Shown one piece after another: positions 46,165 to 59,082 of a stretch of 64,000 nucleotides of DNA. Made by a program: the position numbers and the translations under genes. The notes under the pieces are model-generated. The model was not told the origin of the DNA. It searched no databases and worked only from the letters and a program-made list of their open reading frames with translations. The DNA comes from Macrophomina tecta (taxonomy: Eukaryota > Ascomycota > Dothideomycetes > Botryosphaeriales > Botryosphaeriaceae), in assembly GCA_024180945.1 (NCBI GenBank), contig JAKSGN010000005.1, positions 3,100,001 to 3,164,000 of the forward strand, read 5' to 3'. Positions within the stretch are counted from its first letter, which is position 1, and each line of letters opens with the position of its first letter.

Positions 46165-47582
46165 ATGGCCTCCAACAGTAGCGCCGAAGCCTCGGCCGTG
46201 CCGCCCCAGGCGCGGGGATCGTGGGGTTCATTCCTCAAGGTACGCGCCCAGCACGCCGCCCGCGAACCATGTCCGCCTATCGCGACTTTTTCTGCCCTTG
46301 GATGCCGCCCCTGCAGCCTACTGACTCCGTGTAGTCCATCGCATCGTTCAACGGCGACTTGTCGTCTATGACCGCCCCGCCCTTCATCCTCAGCTCCACC
46401 TCCCTCGTCGAGTTCTCGTCCTACTGGGCTGAGCACCCCCAGCTCTTCGTCGCCCCCGCCTCCAAGGAGGACCCTGCCGAGCGCGCCCTTGCCGTGCTCA
46501 AGTGGTTCCTCAGCACTCTCAAGCAGCAGTACGCCAGCCGCAGCGAGAAGCTGGGTAGCGAGAAGAAGCCGCTCAACCCCTTCCTCGGCGAGCTCTTCCT
46601 TGGCAAGTGGGAGGACGACGCCGGCACCACCCAGCTCGTCAGCGAGCAGGTCAGGTACGGACAAACACCAGGAGCGCTGTGGCGGACGAGCGAGCGGAGC
46701 ATCGCATGCTGATTTCCTGTTGCAGCCACCACCCGCCCGTCACGGCCTACTCCATCTGGAATGACAAGCACGGTGTCCGCCTGACGGGCTACTGCGGCCA
46801 GAAGGCCTCCTTCTCGCGCACCATTAACGTCAAGGTGAGTCGCGCCTCGCGTTGCACGAATTTGTGCGGTCAGCGCACTGACTAACACGCTTACCCGACA
46901 GCAAATTGGCCACGCGGTGCTCCACATCGACGCCTACGATGAGGACTACCTGATCACCCTCCCGTCGTTGCATATCGAGGGCCTGATCACCGGTTCTCCC
47001 TACATCGAACTGAACCGTCAGTCCTACATCACTTCCTCGTCGGGTTACACTGCCAGGATCGACTACAGCGGTCGCGGCTGGATCAGCGGGAAGAAGAACA
47101 GCTTCACCGCCGCACTGTATCCACACGACAAGACAGAGAAGGATGCCATCTACACCATCGACGGCCAGTGGACCGAATCCTTTACCATTAAAAAGAAGAA
47201 GGAAACGATTGAGACTTACGATGCCCGTACCAACAAGACGACCCCCCTAACCCTCGCCCCAGTCGACGATCAGGACGAGCTGGAGAGTCGTCGCGCGTGG
47301 CAAAAGGTCGCCGTCGCCATCCAGGCCGGCGACATGGACACAACCGGCCGCGAGAAGAGCATCATCGAGAACCGTCAGCGCGAGATGCGCCGCGTTGAGA
47401 AGGAGGAGGGTCGCGAGTGGGAGCGCCGCTACTTCACGCGCACCGATGAGTTTCCTGTTTTTGAGAAGCTTGCCGCTCGCATCCAGGAGCCCATCGAGGC
47501 GGACAAGACGAACGGTGTGTGGAAGTTCGACTCAGAGAAGGCTGCCAAGTACCTTCCGAAGACCACCGCCCCGTCGTCATGA
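46165..47582 (+). CDS. OSH4: oxysterol-binding protein, Osh4/Kes1 type
   Basis: Four exons, 46165-46239, 46335-46654, 46726-46834 and 46902-47582, give 394 residues with phase kept at every join. This is the short class that has only the lipid-binding barrel, without PH or ankyrin domains. Such proteins exchange sterol for phosphatidylinositol-4-phosphate between ER, Golgi and other membranes. The family fingerprint [13 protein letters not shown] (~129) is assembled across the second intron. The N-terminal lid region includes [19 protein letters not shown] and the barrel entry [15 protein letters not shown] is clear. The C-terminal part has the expected basic helical stretch ([19 protein letters not shown]) and ends with [14 protein letters not shown]. 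Confidence 0.95.
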
Positions 47583-50500
47583 AGTTTTGACGGCTTCCGT
47601 TAGTGATATGATATATTAGAATGGACGGTAGGTTCTACTATTAGCGGCTCCTCATCGAGACTTTGCGTGTTCCATCCGGGCTTTGTTTTTCTTCCCATTT
47701 TTATTCTTGTATTATGTTAGGGTTCATCTGGCAACGGTTCCACGGCACATGACAAAGCATATGTGGGTAGTTTAAAGCTTCACGGCTTAACCTCGAAAGC
47801 TCGTGTACTTTTTCTTTCTTTACTCTCTTGGGTATGAACGACCGAGCATATGCGGTTTTTCGAAATACACGCGAGCGCGTATATGTCTTGCTCCCTGTCT
47901 GTCTCTTTCTCTCACGGCACGGAGCTTTAGCCCTACCAGAAGAGCCAGAGATATGGCAAGAGGGGTAGGATGAACTTCTGTCCGCTCCCCTGTTACGTTT
48001 GCTTCGGAGTCCTTTTCGCCGACTTACATATATACAGACAGACGGCCCGACTAATGCAGCGTGCGTAAGACAACACGAAGATCACCAGTTACGGTGACGA
48101 TGGTTACGGCGAAAGGGCGAGTGCGACACTGAGGCGTTACGCCTCACGCGTTTTTGGAGAGAGGAGGAGTTAGTCTGCATTCCCTATTGCCTTTGCGTCT
48201 TTTTTGCTTCGCTTTCTCTCTCTTATCTTCCGACTTGCGTCGGTCAGTCGGTCGCGGCGAGTTGCATGAAGTTCTGGCGATAGAGGCGAACAGAGAAATA
48301 GTATGTAATATGCGAGACTCAGACACAGTATTGCTTGAACTTTTCCCTTTAGTTTTGTTTTTGTTGTACCTCTGACTGTGGTGACTGTTGGCTCGTGTCA
48401 TAATAACGCTCCGTGGTCGTGGATGGGGTGGTGATTTATGGAAGGGGGGTTTTATGGAGGATCATGCGGTCGTACGTTTGTCGAGTTTGTTGGATTTCAA
48501 GCTAGACTCTATGGTCTGACATAGCGATATAGTGATTGGGATCCTCACGTGGGAAGAAACGTTTCTGAGGAAGAATTGTTACATTCGGGATGTGGTCTCT
48601 CGGCGAAGTGGGGGTTCATGATAAAGGGTAGGTGTTCCCCGAAACCACCACACTTGCATCTGCATTTGCTTCGGTACTGGGACTGGGTCTTCCGAGAGAG
48701 CCCATAGGAGCCGAAACGACTCGTCTTAATTTCTCCGGGTCAACTGCTCTTCCAATGCCTTTTCTGTCCTTTTCATCATTGTCACCTGATGATCGAGGCG
48801 GACAAACGCCGTCCGTTCGTTCTCAGTCTCCGAAGTTTTCTCCTGTTGTTGTACTCTTACAACCTAGAGTTGCGGCTTCACCTGCACGATCTCCTTTGGT
48901 CTCCCCCGCATCCGTCTCGGACATAGATATGCAATGGACATTGAACGAATTGCCGAATCCTTCTGTGCAGCCGAACTGGACCGTGCTCTGGTGTGCATAT
49001 GGCAAGCGCAGGCCTTGCCCGCTGGTAAGCCTTGCTGGCCAGTTGCAGAGAGGACCAAGCTGTATTTACGATGTCTATTGCAGTCATATATCCAAGACAG
49101 ATATCGAAACGATATGATTTTGCGCCGTATCGCACCGCCTGTTGTGAGATTCTAAAAGCCGGACATTGGAGCATTCGTTCGTAGCGGTGACACCTGACTT
49201 AAAGCTCACATCTCAAAATAGAAAACATCTCCAAATTGCGCGGCAAGGGCTATACTGCAAGGTCATTCCGGACATCATTTCCAATTCCTTTCCGAAATCG
49301 GCAGTCCAGCAAAAGAACGTCTTCGAGAGCCCTTGCTTTTGTAGGACGCACATGCACGACTTCCCTCTCTGCGAAGCACACCCCCTTCCGTCATGGAACC
49401 CACACACACTGAACATGCTCCACGGAATCAGTGGGTGCTGTTTTGCCCCGTTATTGCGCGCTCCTGGCGGCTTCTCCCTCTGGATATCCCGACATCAGAC
49501 GGGGTGTCTCTGAAATCTTAGATTAACCGATATCGCATGTAAGATCTTTCAACATACGCAGCCCTGACGTATGAACGGTTCGAGAAAGAGGACCCCAAGA
49601 GCTAGCTAACAGGAATAGGAGGCGAAAGGCTCACAAAGCCATGAAAAATCGGTGAGAGTATTCGTGGCAAACCACGCTACAAAAGGGGTGTACCGATGTT
49701 CGTCGTAGACCTATTCCAAGCTGAGAGCAGCAGGTTTGGCGGTGTGGTCAGAAGGCAGAGTCGGCGAGTAGCGCAACGTCATCCAAAATCTGTCATGTCC
49801 CCCTTCTTATCTCCGTTTGGGAGAAGAAGGACAACAGCACCACCGTTGATGAGCAGATTTGAGGAGCAGGGGGAAAGAGGTAGGTTGTATGGATATACGC
49901 CGAAAATATCATTCAGCAAGACAACGGAAGGAGAAGAGGAATGAAAGATAGACGCCGGCAAACAGAGAGGAACCAAATAAAACGTGGGTTAATAAATGAA
50001 AGTATCAACCACTATTCCCCGAGACAACACTGTTTCATCTACCGCGGATATCGACGACTCCCCATTAATTGCCACCCACGAAAGGAACGCCGGCCGGTCG
50101 CATGTAGTCTGGAAATAAATAGAGGTAGACTAGCAATTCCGTTACACTTGCAGCGCCTCCGGACAGAGGAAGAGCTGAAAGGCGACTCCCGCCGTAACGC
50201 TCCTCAACACAAGATTTGTGTATTAGAAACGAACCCAATCCCCCCTCCCGAAGCAGCAACCTTTCGGTCAATACTAACGACACAGGCCCAACCACGAAAC
50301 AGCAAGTCGGAAGAATAAACACACATGTGAAGAGGCATAAGGACTCCCTATATATAAGCAAGAGGAATGGGAGAATCCACGGGAGTCAAGAATTTGAAGG
50401 AAGAAGAACCCCCCGCATTTGTTTAGAAAGAAGTAAAAAGTGCAAAAAGCACAAAACTGCACAGTGAACCCCACCATCACCATAGGGTTGTTGAAAAAGA

Positions 50501-51005
50501 GGACCTCTCCCGCATTTGCACCGCTACCCTGCCTACCCCTCCCACCTACATCCATAAACCTAGTCGCCCAATTAATTTCTTTGTAAGGAAATGAAGACCC
50601 CTCCTTCGCCACGCAAATGCCCTTTTTTTAGTTTACCCAAACCCGGCGCACTGAAAATGCATCAAGAAAGGAAAAAGTTGTTTCAGGGAGAATCTTGCCA
50701 TCTTCTCTCCAGAAAGGGATTAAGAGCACGAAATCAGATCAGAACGGAAGTCTCGCTTCCCTGTCCTGCTTCTTTTGTATAGACGCCAGTTGTTGAAGAA
50801 GAAAGGTGTCATGTGTCAAATCATACCACGTGAGCATTTCAGTCGTGAAGTGTCTCAAGTCGCCGAGTTAGCCAGTCATTTTCTTGACTACGCATTCTCG
50901 CGCTTCTTAGGAGCAGAGTGATCTGAGAGCTACTGGTGTCATTTGGTAGTTTCGGGATGTACCACCATAGAACACCTTGAGGGCCACGCGGCCATGGCTG
51001 GGCCT
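47583..51005. other. 3.4-kb region without a supported gene
   Basis: Between the Osh4-type and NOT1 genes, which converge, no frame shows motifs or splice-consistent extension. The right part (about 49.6-50.6 kb) is purine-rich on the plus strand. A minus-strand gene or long 3' UTRs cannot be excluded. No tRNA or repeat family is seen. Confidence 0.5.
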
Positions 51006-54000
51006 TTACGAAATAGCCCTCGGGCTCTGATTGATGTGTTGGAACAATGCACCGAAGAGGCGCTCGACCTGGAAACTACATTAGCAATTTAGTTTGAAGT
51101 GGGTGAAGAATAGGATACTGACTTCAGGCGCGGCCTTGACGAAGGGAAGCTCCCAGAATTGGTAGTCGCGGTTCTTAAGAATCTCCAACAGCGTGATGAT
51201 AAGACCCCATGGGTGCGGGCGGTGCACGAGAAGGCGTTCCAGAAGCACGCGCGTGATCTGCTGCTTGACATCCAAGCTAATCTGATCGGTGCTCGAGCCA
51301 AACAGGTGCAGGATGGCATAGCTGAACCAATGTGTGTGACTGTTGGGCCAGCGAAGCTGATTGGTCATAGCGCTGAGGAAGTGGTAACGTCCCTCGGGAC
51401 GAAGCTCCTTGGCAAGGCTTTCCAACAGCTTAGCATGGGGCGAAGCAGCGTTGAAGACCGGGCCTTTGCCAGCAGTGGAAACTGCATTACTACCAATGTA
51501 CAGCGTGATGGAGTGCAGGAGGGCAGTATCAACGAGGACCGGAGCGAAAGCAAGACCTGTTTCCTCGCCCTGGGGACGATAGATCTCATCGCAGAGTTTT
51601 TGAATCTCCTCGGGACTCTGCTCAGCCGACCGAAGGAGGTTGTCGACCACGTCCTTCAGGCCTCGCTGGGAAAGTGGTTCCTCGATATCACCACGGACAG
51701 ACGGGGCCTTTCTCACATCCTCGAGCCGATCAACCTTGAAACCCGCGGTAAATGGGTCAGGGAGCTCGGGATAAGACGAAGGATAGGCGCTGACGACCAA
51801 GTTGCGCAATTGGGTGCAGTGCATGGGGATTGCATTGCACAAACGGAAATGGTTCTCAGCCAAGAACTCTGGGAAGTCATGGTGGATGACCAAAAGGACT
51901 CTCAGCACACCACGGTAGAAGTTGCGAGCTTCAGAACTAGGCTCGACGGGCTTCATGAGATTTCCTGCGTGGGAAAGGACGACTTCAGTGAGTTTGGCAT
52001 AAAGATCCCATCTAGTGTCATCAGCCAACTTCAGCATGACAGGCATGAACATGCGGTGCGACACCAAAGTGAGCCAAGAGAAGGTAAAGGCGGGGAAGTG
52101 CTTAGGCTGAAGCACCAGGAAAGCCTTGCCGATGACCAACATGAAGTCGGGCTCAAGGCCAGGGAGAAGATCTCTCTCATCGTGCAGCTCGCAGATGATG
52201 GAGTTGAAGAGGCGGAAGAAGACCTTCTGGTTGAGGCGCTCATGCCGGGTGCGCTGGTGGTGGCTGAGAACCAGAATGATTAAGCTCAAGATACCCTCGA
52301 GGTATTTCGGCTTGTTGGACGCGGTGTCCTCACCGTCGCCCTGGTAGATCACCAAGGACACGATGAGCTTTGCCAATGCATCCACGAAGATGTACGCGTT
52401 ATCCAGGCTGGGGAAAGGGACCAGTTCTTCCCGCTCATACGCATCGACAGAAGCTTCAACGCAGACACGGAGGAAGTGCGCTGAGTCGTTCTGAGTCTTC
52501 ATGAAGCCACGAGCATGCAGCTGATTGATAAAAGCCGCGATCATCCTCTCAGAAGGAGCCTGCCGCTGACCAAAACGTAGAAGGTGGACCCACTCTTCAA
52601 AGACGTACTCCACCTGGTACCTGCTGGCGGCATCAGGAGGAGTGGGGACCCGGTCCTGGGGCACTTGGAGTTTTGACATGATCAGCTTTCCAACCTCTAG
52701 GTCGGAGTCCTCAGCAAGCCACTGGGTCAAAGCCTCGAGCGACCGGGAGAAGTCCGTCCGGAAAGCCGCAGGTGAAGTGCCTAGTAAAATCTCATCCATG
52801 AACTGAGAGAGGAAGTCCAGAGCGTGGAGATTGCGAGCTTGGATCGCCTTGGATGCAGCCATGTCAATGCGCTGAAGGTCGAGAAGACCGGCAGTGACCA
52901 TGCAGATCACGACCGGAGCATTCAGCAAACGCTCATTCTCGACGTTTGCAAGCCACATCATGATCTGGCGAGACGTGTTGACAGACATCTGGCACAATTG
53001 AATGACCAACTGCACCATGACTTCAATTTCCAGACGACGTTCAGCCTCGGCAAACAAATAGGTGATGACGCGTCCCGCGATGCCTAGGCAAAGTTGATCC
53101 CTCGGGGGGCCCGAGTTCTCAACAAGGTGAATCAGTTGCTCAAAAGCATCACGGGTGGGGGCGGATGGGCCAAGTTCCTCAATGTGCTCCTCTTGAGCTT
53201 CCTTGGAAGTGCGCTGCAGCTCGAGAAGATGGGCGAGAGCACGTTCGCTTGCAGTTTGAGCATCCACATAGCCATTCAGCTGGGCCTGAGGCATTGATGC
53301 CGATATAGGCGGTGCCGCCTGAAGACGCGAAGGGGCTTGTGAACCCGGACGAGGGATGGCAGGAGGCTCTGCAGGGGTAGGCAGATTCGGAACTTGGGGA
53401 TATTGCTCTTGCAAGACCTCTGACATCTGACGACCACTATCCTGGGATGCGCTATTGACTTGCGACATACCACGGGCTTGGCGACCGAAATCTTCGTAGA
53501 TAGCAAGCTGCTCCGGGTTCAGACCGCCAGGGCTCTGCCTGTAGGGCTCCGGGATGAAGGTGGCCCAATGCTTGACCGGCGGGTCGTTGAATGGCTCGCG
53601 AGGATTGGTGTTGCGATGGTAGCGGCGAGCGCGAATACCTCCTTCAATCTGCAAATCGATCTCGGGAATGGACTGTTGCTCCGCAGCTTGCTCTACCATA
53701 CCACAAACTGTGTCCAGGTTGTCGTTGACAAACATGAGGATAAGCCCCTCAGGAAGAGCTTGCTCCGGGAGATCCCTAGCCAGTATGCGAATATTGTTCA
53801 TGATGCTCATGCGGAGTGGCTCCTTGCAGGTGACTAGGGCCAGGCTACCCGACAGCGACTTAACCATCGTATGCGCAGCCTCACGCATTTTGTTCTCGTC
53901 CGCCTCAGTGGCAAAATCCTTGGCAACCAGCTGCGAGGTGGAAATAGCGGCAATAGTGACGGAGCGTTCCACCACAGGGGCAATGATCTCTGCGATGGCA

Positions 54001-57000
54001 GATTGTGCAGCGGTGTGAAAAATTTGCCTCAAACGGCTCGTCGTTGCCATATTTCCGGAAGCAGGAGGGTAGACCAAAGAGGAAGCAAGATCGGGTAGAG
54101 AGGCTTGGATAGCAGCCGGGGAGAAGCGATCATTCACAGCCCGCGAGCGGTTAAGACCGACCAATGACAAGTCGTTGAAGCCTTCGAGGCCGTCCGGAAT
54201 CGCCTGCGCTAGGATCTCTTCTTCATGGAGAGGTCTGGATCTAATGCAATCAGACGGCTCGATGATTTTGTGATCCAGATCCAGGCCCTTGCACAGCACC
54301 TCAATCTCAAACTTCAAATTTAGCTTGAGTTCGGCAAAGTGGTACAGTTCCATGAGTAAGCGGATGATCTCCATGAGCCATGGATTCGGCGGTCTGAAAA
54401 CTGTAGATTTGCTGGCTTGGATTAGAACCTTACAAGTGAACGGAATGACGATCAAAAGGCGTTGAGTATCGTGACCTTCGATCAGCAGGTCCTTGAAGGA
54501 GATATTCTTGAACTTGATGGGCTTATCCCTAGCAATGGTCAAAGAGCCAAGCCAACCACCAAGGTTCTTCAGGTGCGTGCGTTCTGTGGATGAGTTCATG
54601 GTGGACTCGGCGTTAAGCATGCGGATAACCGACACATAAGTCTCGCGAAGAACTTCAGCCCAGAGCATCTTGTCATCAAAGAGAGCAAGCATGTCAAGGT
54701 AAAGCTGCTGGAAATTCGGCTGCATCTTGGCGCGCTCTTCCACAAGGTAGCTGGCGAACCACTGGTGATGCTTCTCCTCCAAGGCCTCCTTGAGATCCTT
54801 CAGCTTGTCGACGATATTGCGTTCTGAGACATTATTCAGAACGAACAGAACCTTGTCTTGCACCTCCTCATCCGGATCCTCGTAGACTTCAGGGCGAAGC
54901 GGAGGATCTGCGTGCAAGCAAGTGAATTGACGCGCACTGGTCTCGTGTCCAAAATCCTCCACGTTTCCGTTGGTCAATGAGACGCCGTTTTGAGAATCAC
55001 CGTTGGTTTCGCCATTAGTCTCACCGGAGCGCTGCTGTCTGACGATGTCTTCCGCCTTGTTCCAGACTTCAGTGCCTTGCAGACCAGGGACGCGAAGAAG
55101 CCGGTCGCAGAAGCTAGGCCACTCATGAAGCCTATTGGAAAAGTTCAAAAGGGCCTGAAGACCGAATTTGTACATGGAAGCCTCGGGTGGGTAATCTTGA
55201 ACTGCCTCTAGAACCATAGCCAGGCCAGCCTGGAGCGGGATGCGAGAAAGGAGGTTGTACTGGATGATACCACCGAAAAGGACAGCCGTGGTTGCAAGCG
55301 CCTCGAGGGGATACTCTCCAAAACAATTGTACTCATCGAACAGACCATGGATCATGCAAGCAAACAGGTCCTGATCCGCCGGATCCTCGGAGGTCTTGTA
55401 CTTTTGCAGTTCCTCGATAATGTGGCGCACATCGCTCTCCCCGCTGTACATGTTCCTGTAGTGCTCCTGCATTTTCCTATCGGCCTCCGGTGAAATGGCG
55501 TTTCCGTCTTTGCTATTGGCGTCAATGATTTCATCAAAGCCTTCACCGTAGTTGATTAACCGCGGATATGCTCCAATACAAATCCTCTGCAGCGAGACCA
55601 GTTCCTCATCCGGCAAATGACCCTGGAGGAAGCCCAAAAGAGGATGTACTGTCTTGACTGCCAAGGGTACGTTAGCAGCAGGGGCACCCTCACGCTGGGC
55701 TTGAAGGTCGGTCTCAGCCTTGTTGTTGAGGAACGAAGCGAGCACCCTTGGGAAGACAGGTATTTGCCTCAATGTCTCTTGCGCCCAAGGTTCCAAGTCG
55801 AACAACCCTTCCCGGTGAGCAAGAGCTGCGAGGTCCAAACTCATGTCAGAGTTCAACGCCACAAGATCCTGAATCCAGCTGTGTTCAGCGGCGTGCTCCA
55901 TTATGGTTGTCAAAGAGAGCGGATTGGCATTATAGAAATCGAGGAATCTCGCAGCGACCCATATGCTATCTTGCTTCCAAAGACCGTGGAGCGCAAAGCT
56001 GTACACGTTCGGTACGCGTTTCTCAACGAACGGTCCAAAAAGCTGGCGCATCGCCATCTCTTGGAGGCCAATCCACGGCTTTGGCACGGCGGACGCAGCG
56101 ACGACGAAGATGTCCGTGTTCTGGTTGATAACAGTCTGGGGGATCTGCGAACGTTGAGCAATATTGTAAGTCTCCTGCGAGCGGAATATGATGTTGAAGA
56201 GAGCTGCTGTAGCATCTAGGGAGACAAGCGGATGCTTGACGACCTCCTTGGCACGCTCCTTGACCACTTCTGAGGCATCTTCGAACTGTTCAAGAGTGAA
56301 AGCCTTGCGAAGACGAGGTACTTGCGTGACATCCAAATCCTCCTGACTGCAGCCCAAGAATGCGACGACGAACGACAATTGTGTTTCTTGATGGTTCCAA
56401 GATCCTCCCCACAGCAGCTGAATGTCAAAGTTTTCGTACTCTTGTGCCAATGGCAAAAAGGCGTTGTACAATGCCAGGAATTGCTGCGGGGTGACCTTGA
56501 GGCCTTCACGGTCAAATGAATGGATAACGTCTTGCCAGTCTAGCCGCTGTCCTGCACGATGCTCCCTCAATGCGGCAACGAAATTGCTCGCGCTGTATGC
56601 CTGGCCATTCTGAGTGATGGCCATGAAGAGAAGCGCATTTGCGACCTGTTGATAGCTGATGTCGCGGGTCTCAACGGTTGCCAGCATTTCCTTGCATGCA
56701 TCCAAGCTCGACGTGGCGCGCGGGCCTGCACGCTGAATGTGCTTGATCAGCGGGTTTTGGTTCTCGAGTAGCTCGAACATGTGGAGCGCAGCTGTGACCT
56801 CTGGCGGTAGTATTCCCGTCGATTTGTCGTACTTTGCACGAATAGCGAAAAGCAAATTGTTCTTGCTATCGTCATTCCAGGTGCGTGGCGGGTCTTGGGC
56901 TAGACGGTCGATGACGGTCGCGAGAATGGCAGGTGAAATGTCGTCTTGTGAGTCTGGAAGGGAATTGACGAGAGTCATGAGGAAGTTTTGGTAGTTGTTG

Positions 57001-58057
57001 GAGAGAATGGCATCGGCTAGAAAAAGAACAGGTCAGCATGTCGTAGAAAAGTTCAGGGTGGGGCTGCAAGCTCACCCTTCGTCCTCAAATCCGTCTTTGA
57101 CGTGGTCTTGCACGCCAAAGCTAGGGTGGTCTTGGCGACCGGGTCCAGCTTGAAATGTTCCATGAATGTGGAAAGGTCGAAGTCTCGAAAGAGATCGCCC
57201 TCAGTGGTGTCAATTGACTCGGCAATCTTGTATGCTTGTTGAGGATCGCGCGTGATCTTGTGCATCTCTTCGACGAGGAGTCCGTAGCTCCCAGAGTTGT
57301 CGCCGCTCTTGGCGGAGCCCGGGAAGATCTGCGGCGCATTGCTCTGGAGCAAGCGGCGGAAATACTTCGAGAAGACCTCCATGCCGTTGGAATCAACCAG
57401 CTGAGGCGAGAGGCTATGTCAGCAAGGCAACGAGATGGGGCAGCGGGGGGATTGACCGACCTTGCGAATCTGGTCGGTTTGCTGTTCCCACTTGGTTTTG
57501 TCCTTGTCTTCCTTGAGCGAGCTCAGGAGCAGGAAGACCTGGGCGATGACGATCTTTGCGAGCGACTGGCCAGACGGGGCTGATGCGGTGATCGTGCTGC
57601 TCGGCGAGCCGATGTTGCCTGACTGCGAAAGTGAAGGCGAGGCGCGAGCTACCTTGGAGCTCCCTCCGCCGCTGGTGCTTGGCGCACCTCCACCACCTTG
57701 CGATGCGGAAGGCAAAGCTGCGGCGGAGGAAGCAAAGTGCGAGGCGGCCTGAGAAGCTATGGTTCTAGAGCGGCCGGAAGACAGCAGCTGGCCCTGCGAG
57801 TGCTGCTGCTGCGATCCGGAGTGCGACGGCGAAAAGGGCGACGACGTCGACGAGGCGGACGAGGTGCGGCTGATGATGCGTCGGGTGCCGGAGGATGCGA
57901 CGGAGGGCGGGTTGTTGACAGGGGAGAAGGAAGATCGCGAGGGGCTGTTGGCAGCCGAGTTGGAGCGTGTCGAGGTGAAGGCGGTTGAGATGGGAGTAAG
58001 GCCACGCCGTCCGCTGGGTTGCTGACTTGAAGAGCCCCAGGGGAATTGCTGGCTCAT
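51006..58057 (-). CDS. NOT1: CCR4-NOT complex scaffold subunit NOT1
   Basis: Four exons, 58057-57461, 57400-57076, 57016-51123 and 51068-51006, give 2,292 residues; introns of 60, 59 and 54 bp all keep phase. NOT1 holds together the deadenylase complex that shortens mRNA poly(A) tails. After a ~150-residue Ser/Gln-rich disordered start come an N-terminal HEAT-repeat region, a TTP-binding-type helical region ending near 970, the MIF4G domain that binds CAF1 (about 1065-1230), the CNOT9-binding DUF3819 segment (from ~1264, LNRSRAVNDRFSPAAIQ, ending near VTCKEPLRMSIMNNIR) and the conserved C-terminal NOT module (from ~1880, SWLTLVSHRMFMPVML). The last exon encodes only 20 residues (VERLFGALFQHINQSPRAIS); its conserved VERLF confirms the final splice. 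Domain borders are approximate. Confidence 0.95.
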
Positions 58058-59082
58058 CTAGGCAGCTATTCCATCGGGTTCGCACGCGCGACAGGGTGGG
58101 AGAAGAGGGTGGCGGCGAGTAGGACAGGTATGGTCGGTGGGGGACGATGGCACTGGAGGTGAAGTTCAAGGTTGGCAGCCCGAAGACGTGAACGGGGCCT
58201 CGCGCGGCACTTGCCGAGAGGAGCGAGCGAGCAGCAGCGCAGGGCAGGGCAGCAGAACAGATGCAGCAGAGAGCACAGCGGAGCAGCCATCACCATCGAC
58301 AGGGCACATTTGTCGCGCGCGCACTGGACGGGGTCTCAATGTACAGCACCCGCCACTTCGGAGACCGACAGCGGCCGCAGCCGTCCTGATGCTGGCCGCG
58401 CCCGCATGAAGCCTCCTCCACGGCGCGACCACAACCGGCAAACACGTCCTGCCGGCGCAGCGTCCGACAGGCTGTCTGCCATCTTACTCCATGCCGTCCC
58501 TTCCGCCCTCCCGGCTGGTGAGCCTGTCCGTGGGAAGATCTCGCGCCTCGACCAACATGGAATGTCTAAGGTGTAGCAAGGCACAGGCCGCCGTCACGGG
58601 TGATGGGACCTGCAGCAGCGAGCTGCTGGTGTTGAGCCAACCGTGATGTCCGCCGCGCCACGGAGAGAAAGTGACTGGCACCATTCGAGCCAGCCCCCGA
58701 CCGGATGGCGAGCCAAAGGGGCGCGCCCAGCAGCGATGTGATGTGTGAGAGGGAGCGGGTTCACGTGTTCTCTTGCGGAGGACAGCGCTGGGTGCCCGAT
58801 GAAGCGTTGGGGCGTCAGTGGCGCTGGCACCGACGGGCGGTTACCCAGCGAACGCAGGCCGCATCATGTTTTGCCAAGCCGTCCCTACAGCGCGGCAGCG
58901 CTGCCAACCGCTCCACCATTACCAAGGCACGCGCCGCCGACCTAGCTTCCGTGCCTGCTCGTTAATTACCTACATCGCCCTGCAGCACTTTCGCTGTGTT
59001 GCCGCCTCCTCCTGCTCCCGCCATCTTCTATCCTTCCCGCTTCGCCCGCCCGCTGAACAGACGTCACCGATTCCCCGGCAAC
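58058..59082. other. divergent promoter region, NOT1 / F-BAR gene
   Basis: About 1 kb of GC-rich sequence between start codons pointing away from each other. It should hold both promoters. No gene or repeat is evident. Confidence 0.6.

Noticed and set aside
48632..49117. 161-codon open frame on the plus strand
   Set aside because: It has no ATG start, no motif and a Ser/Pro-rich random look. It is not enough to call a gene.
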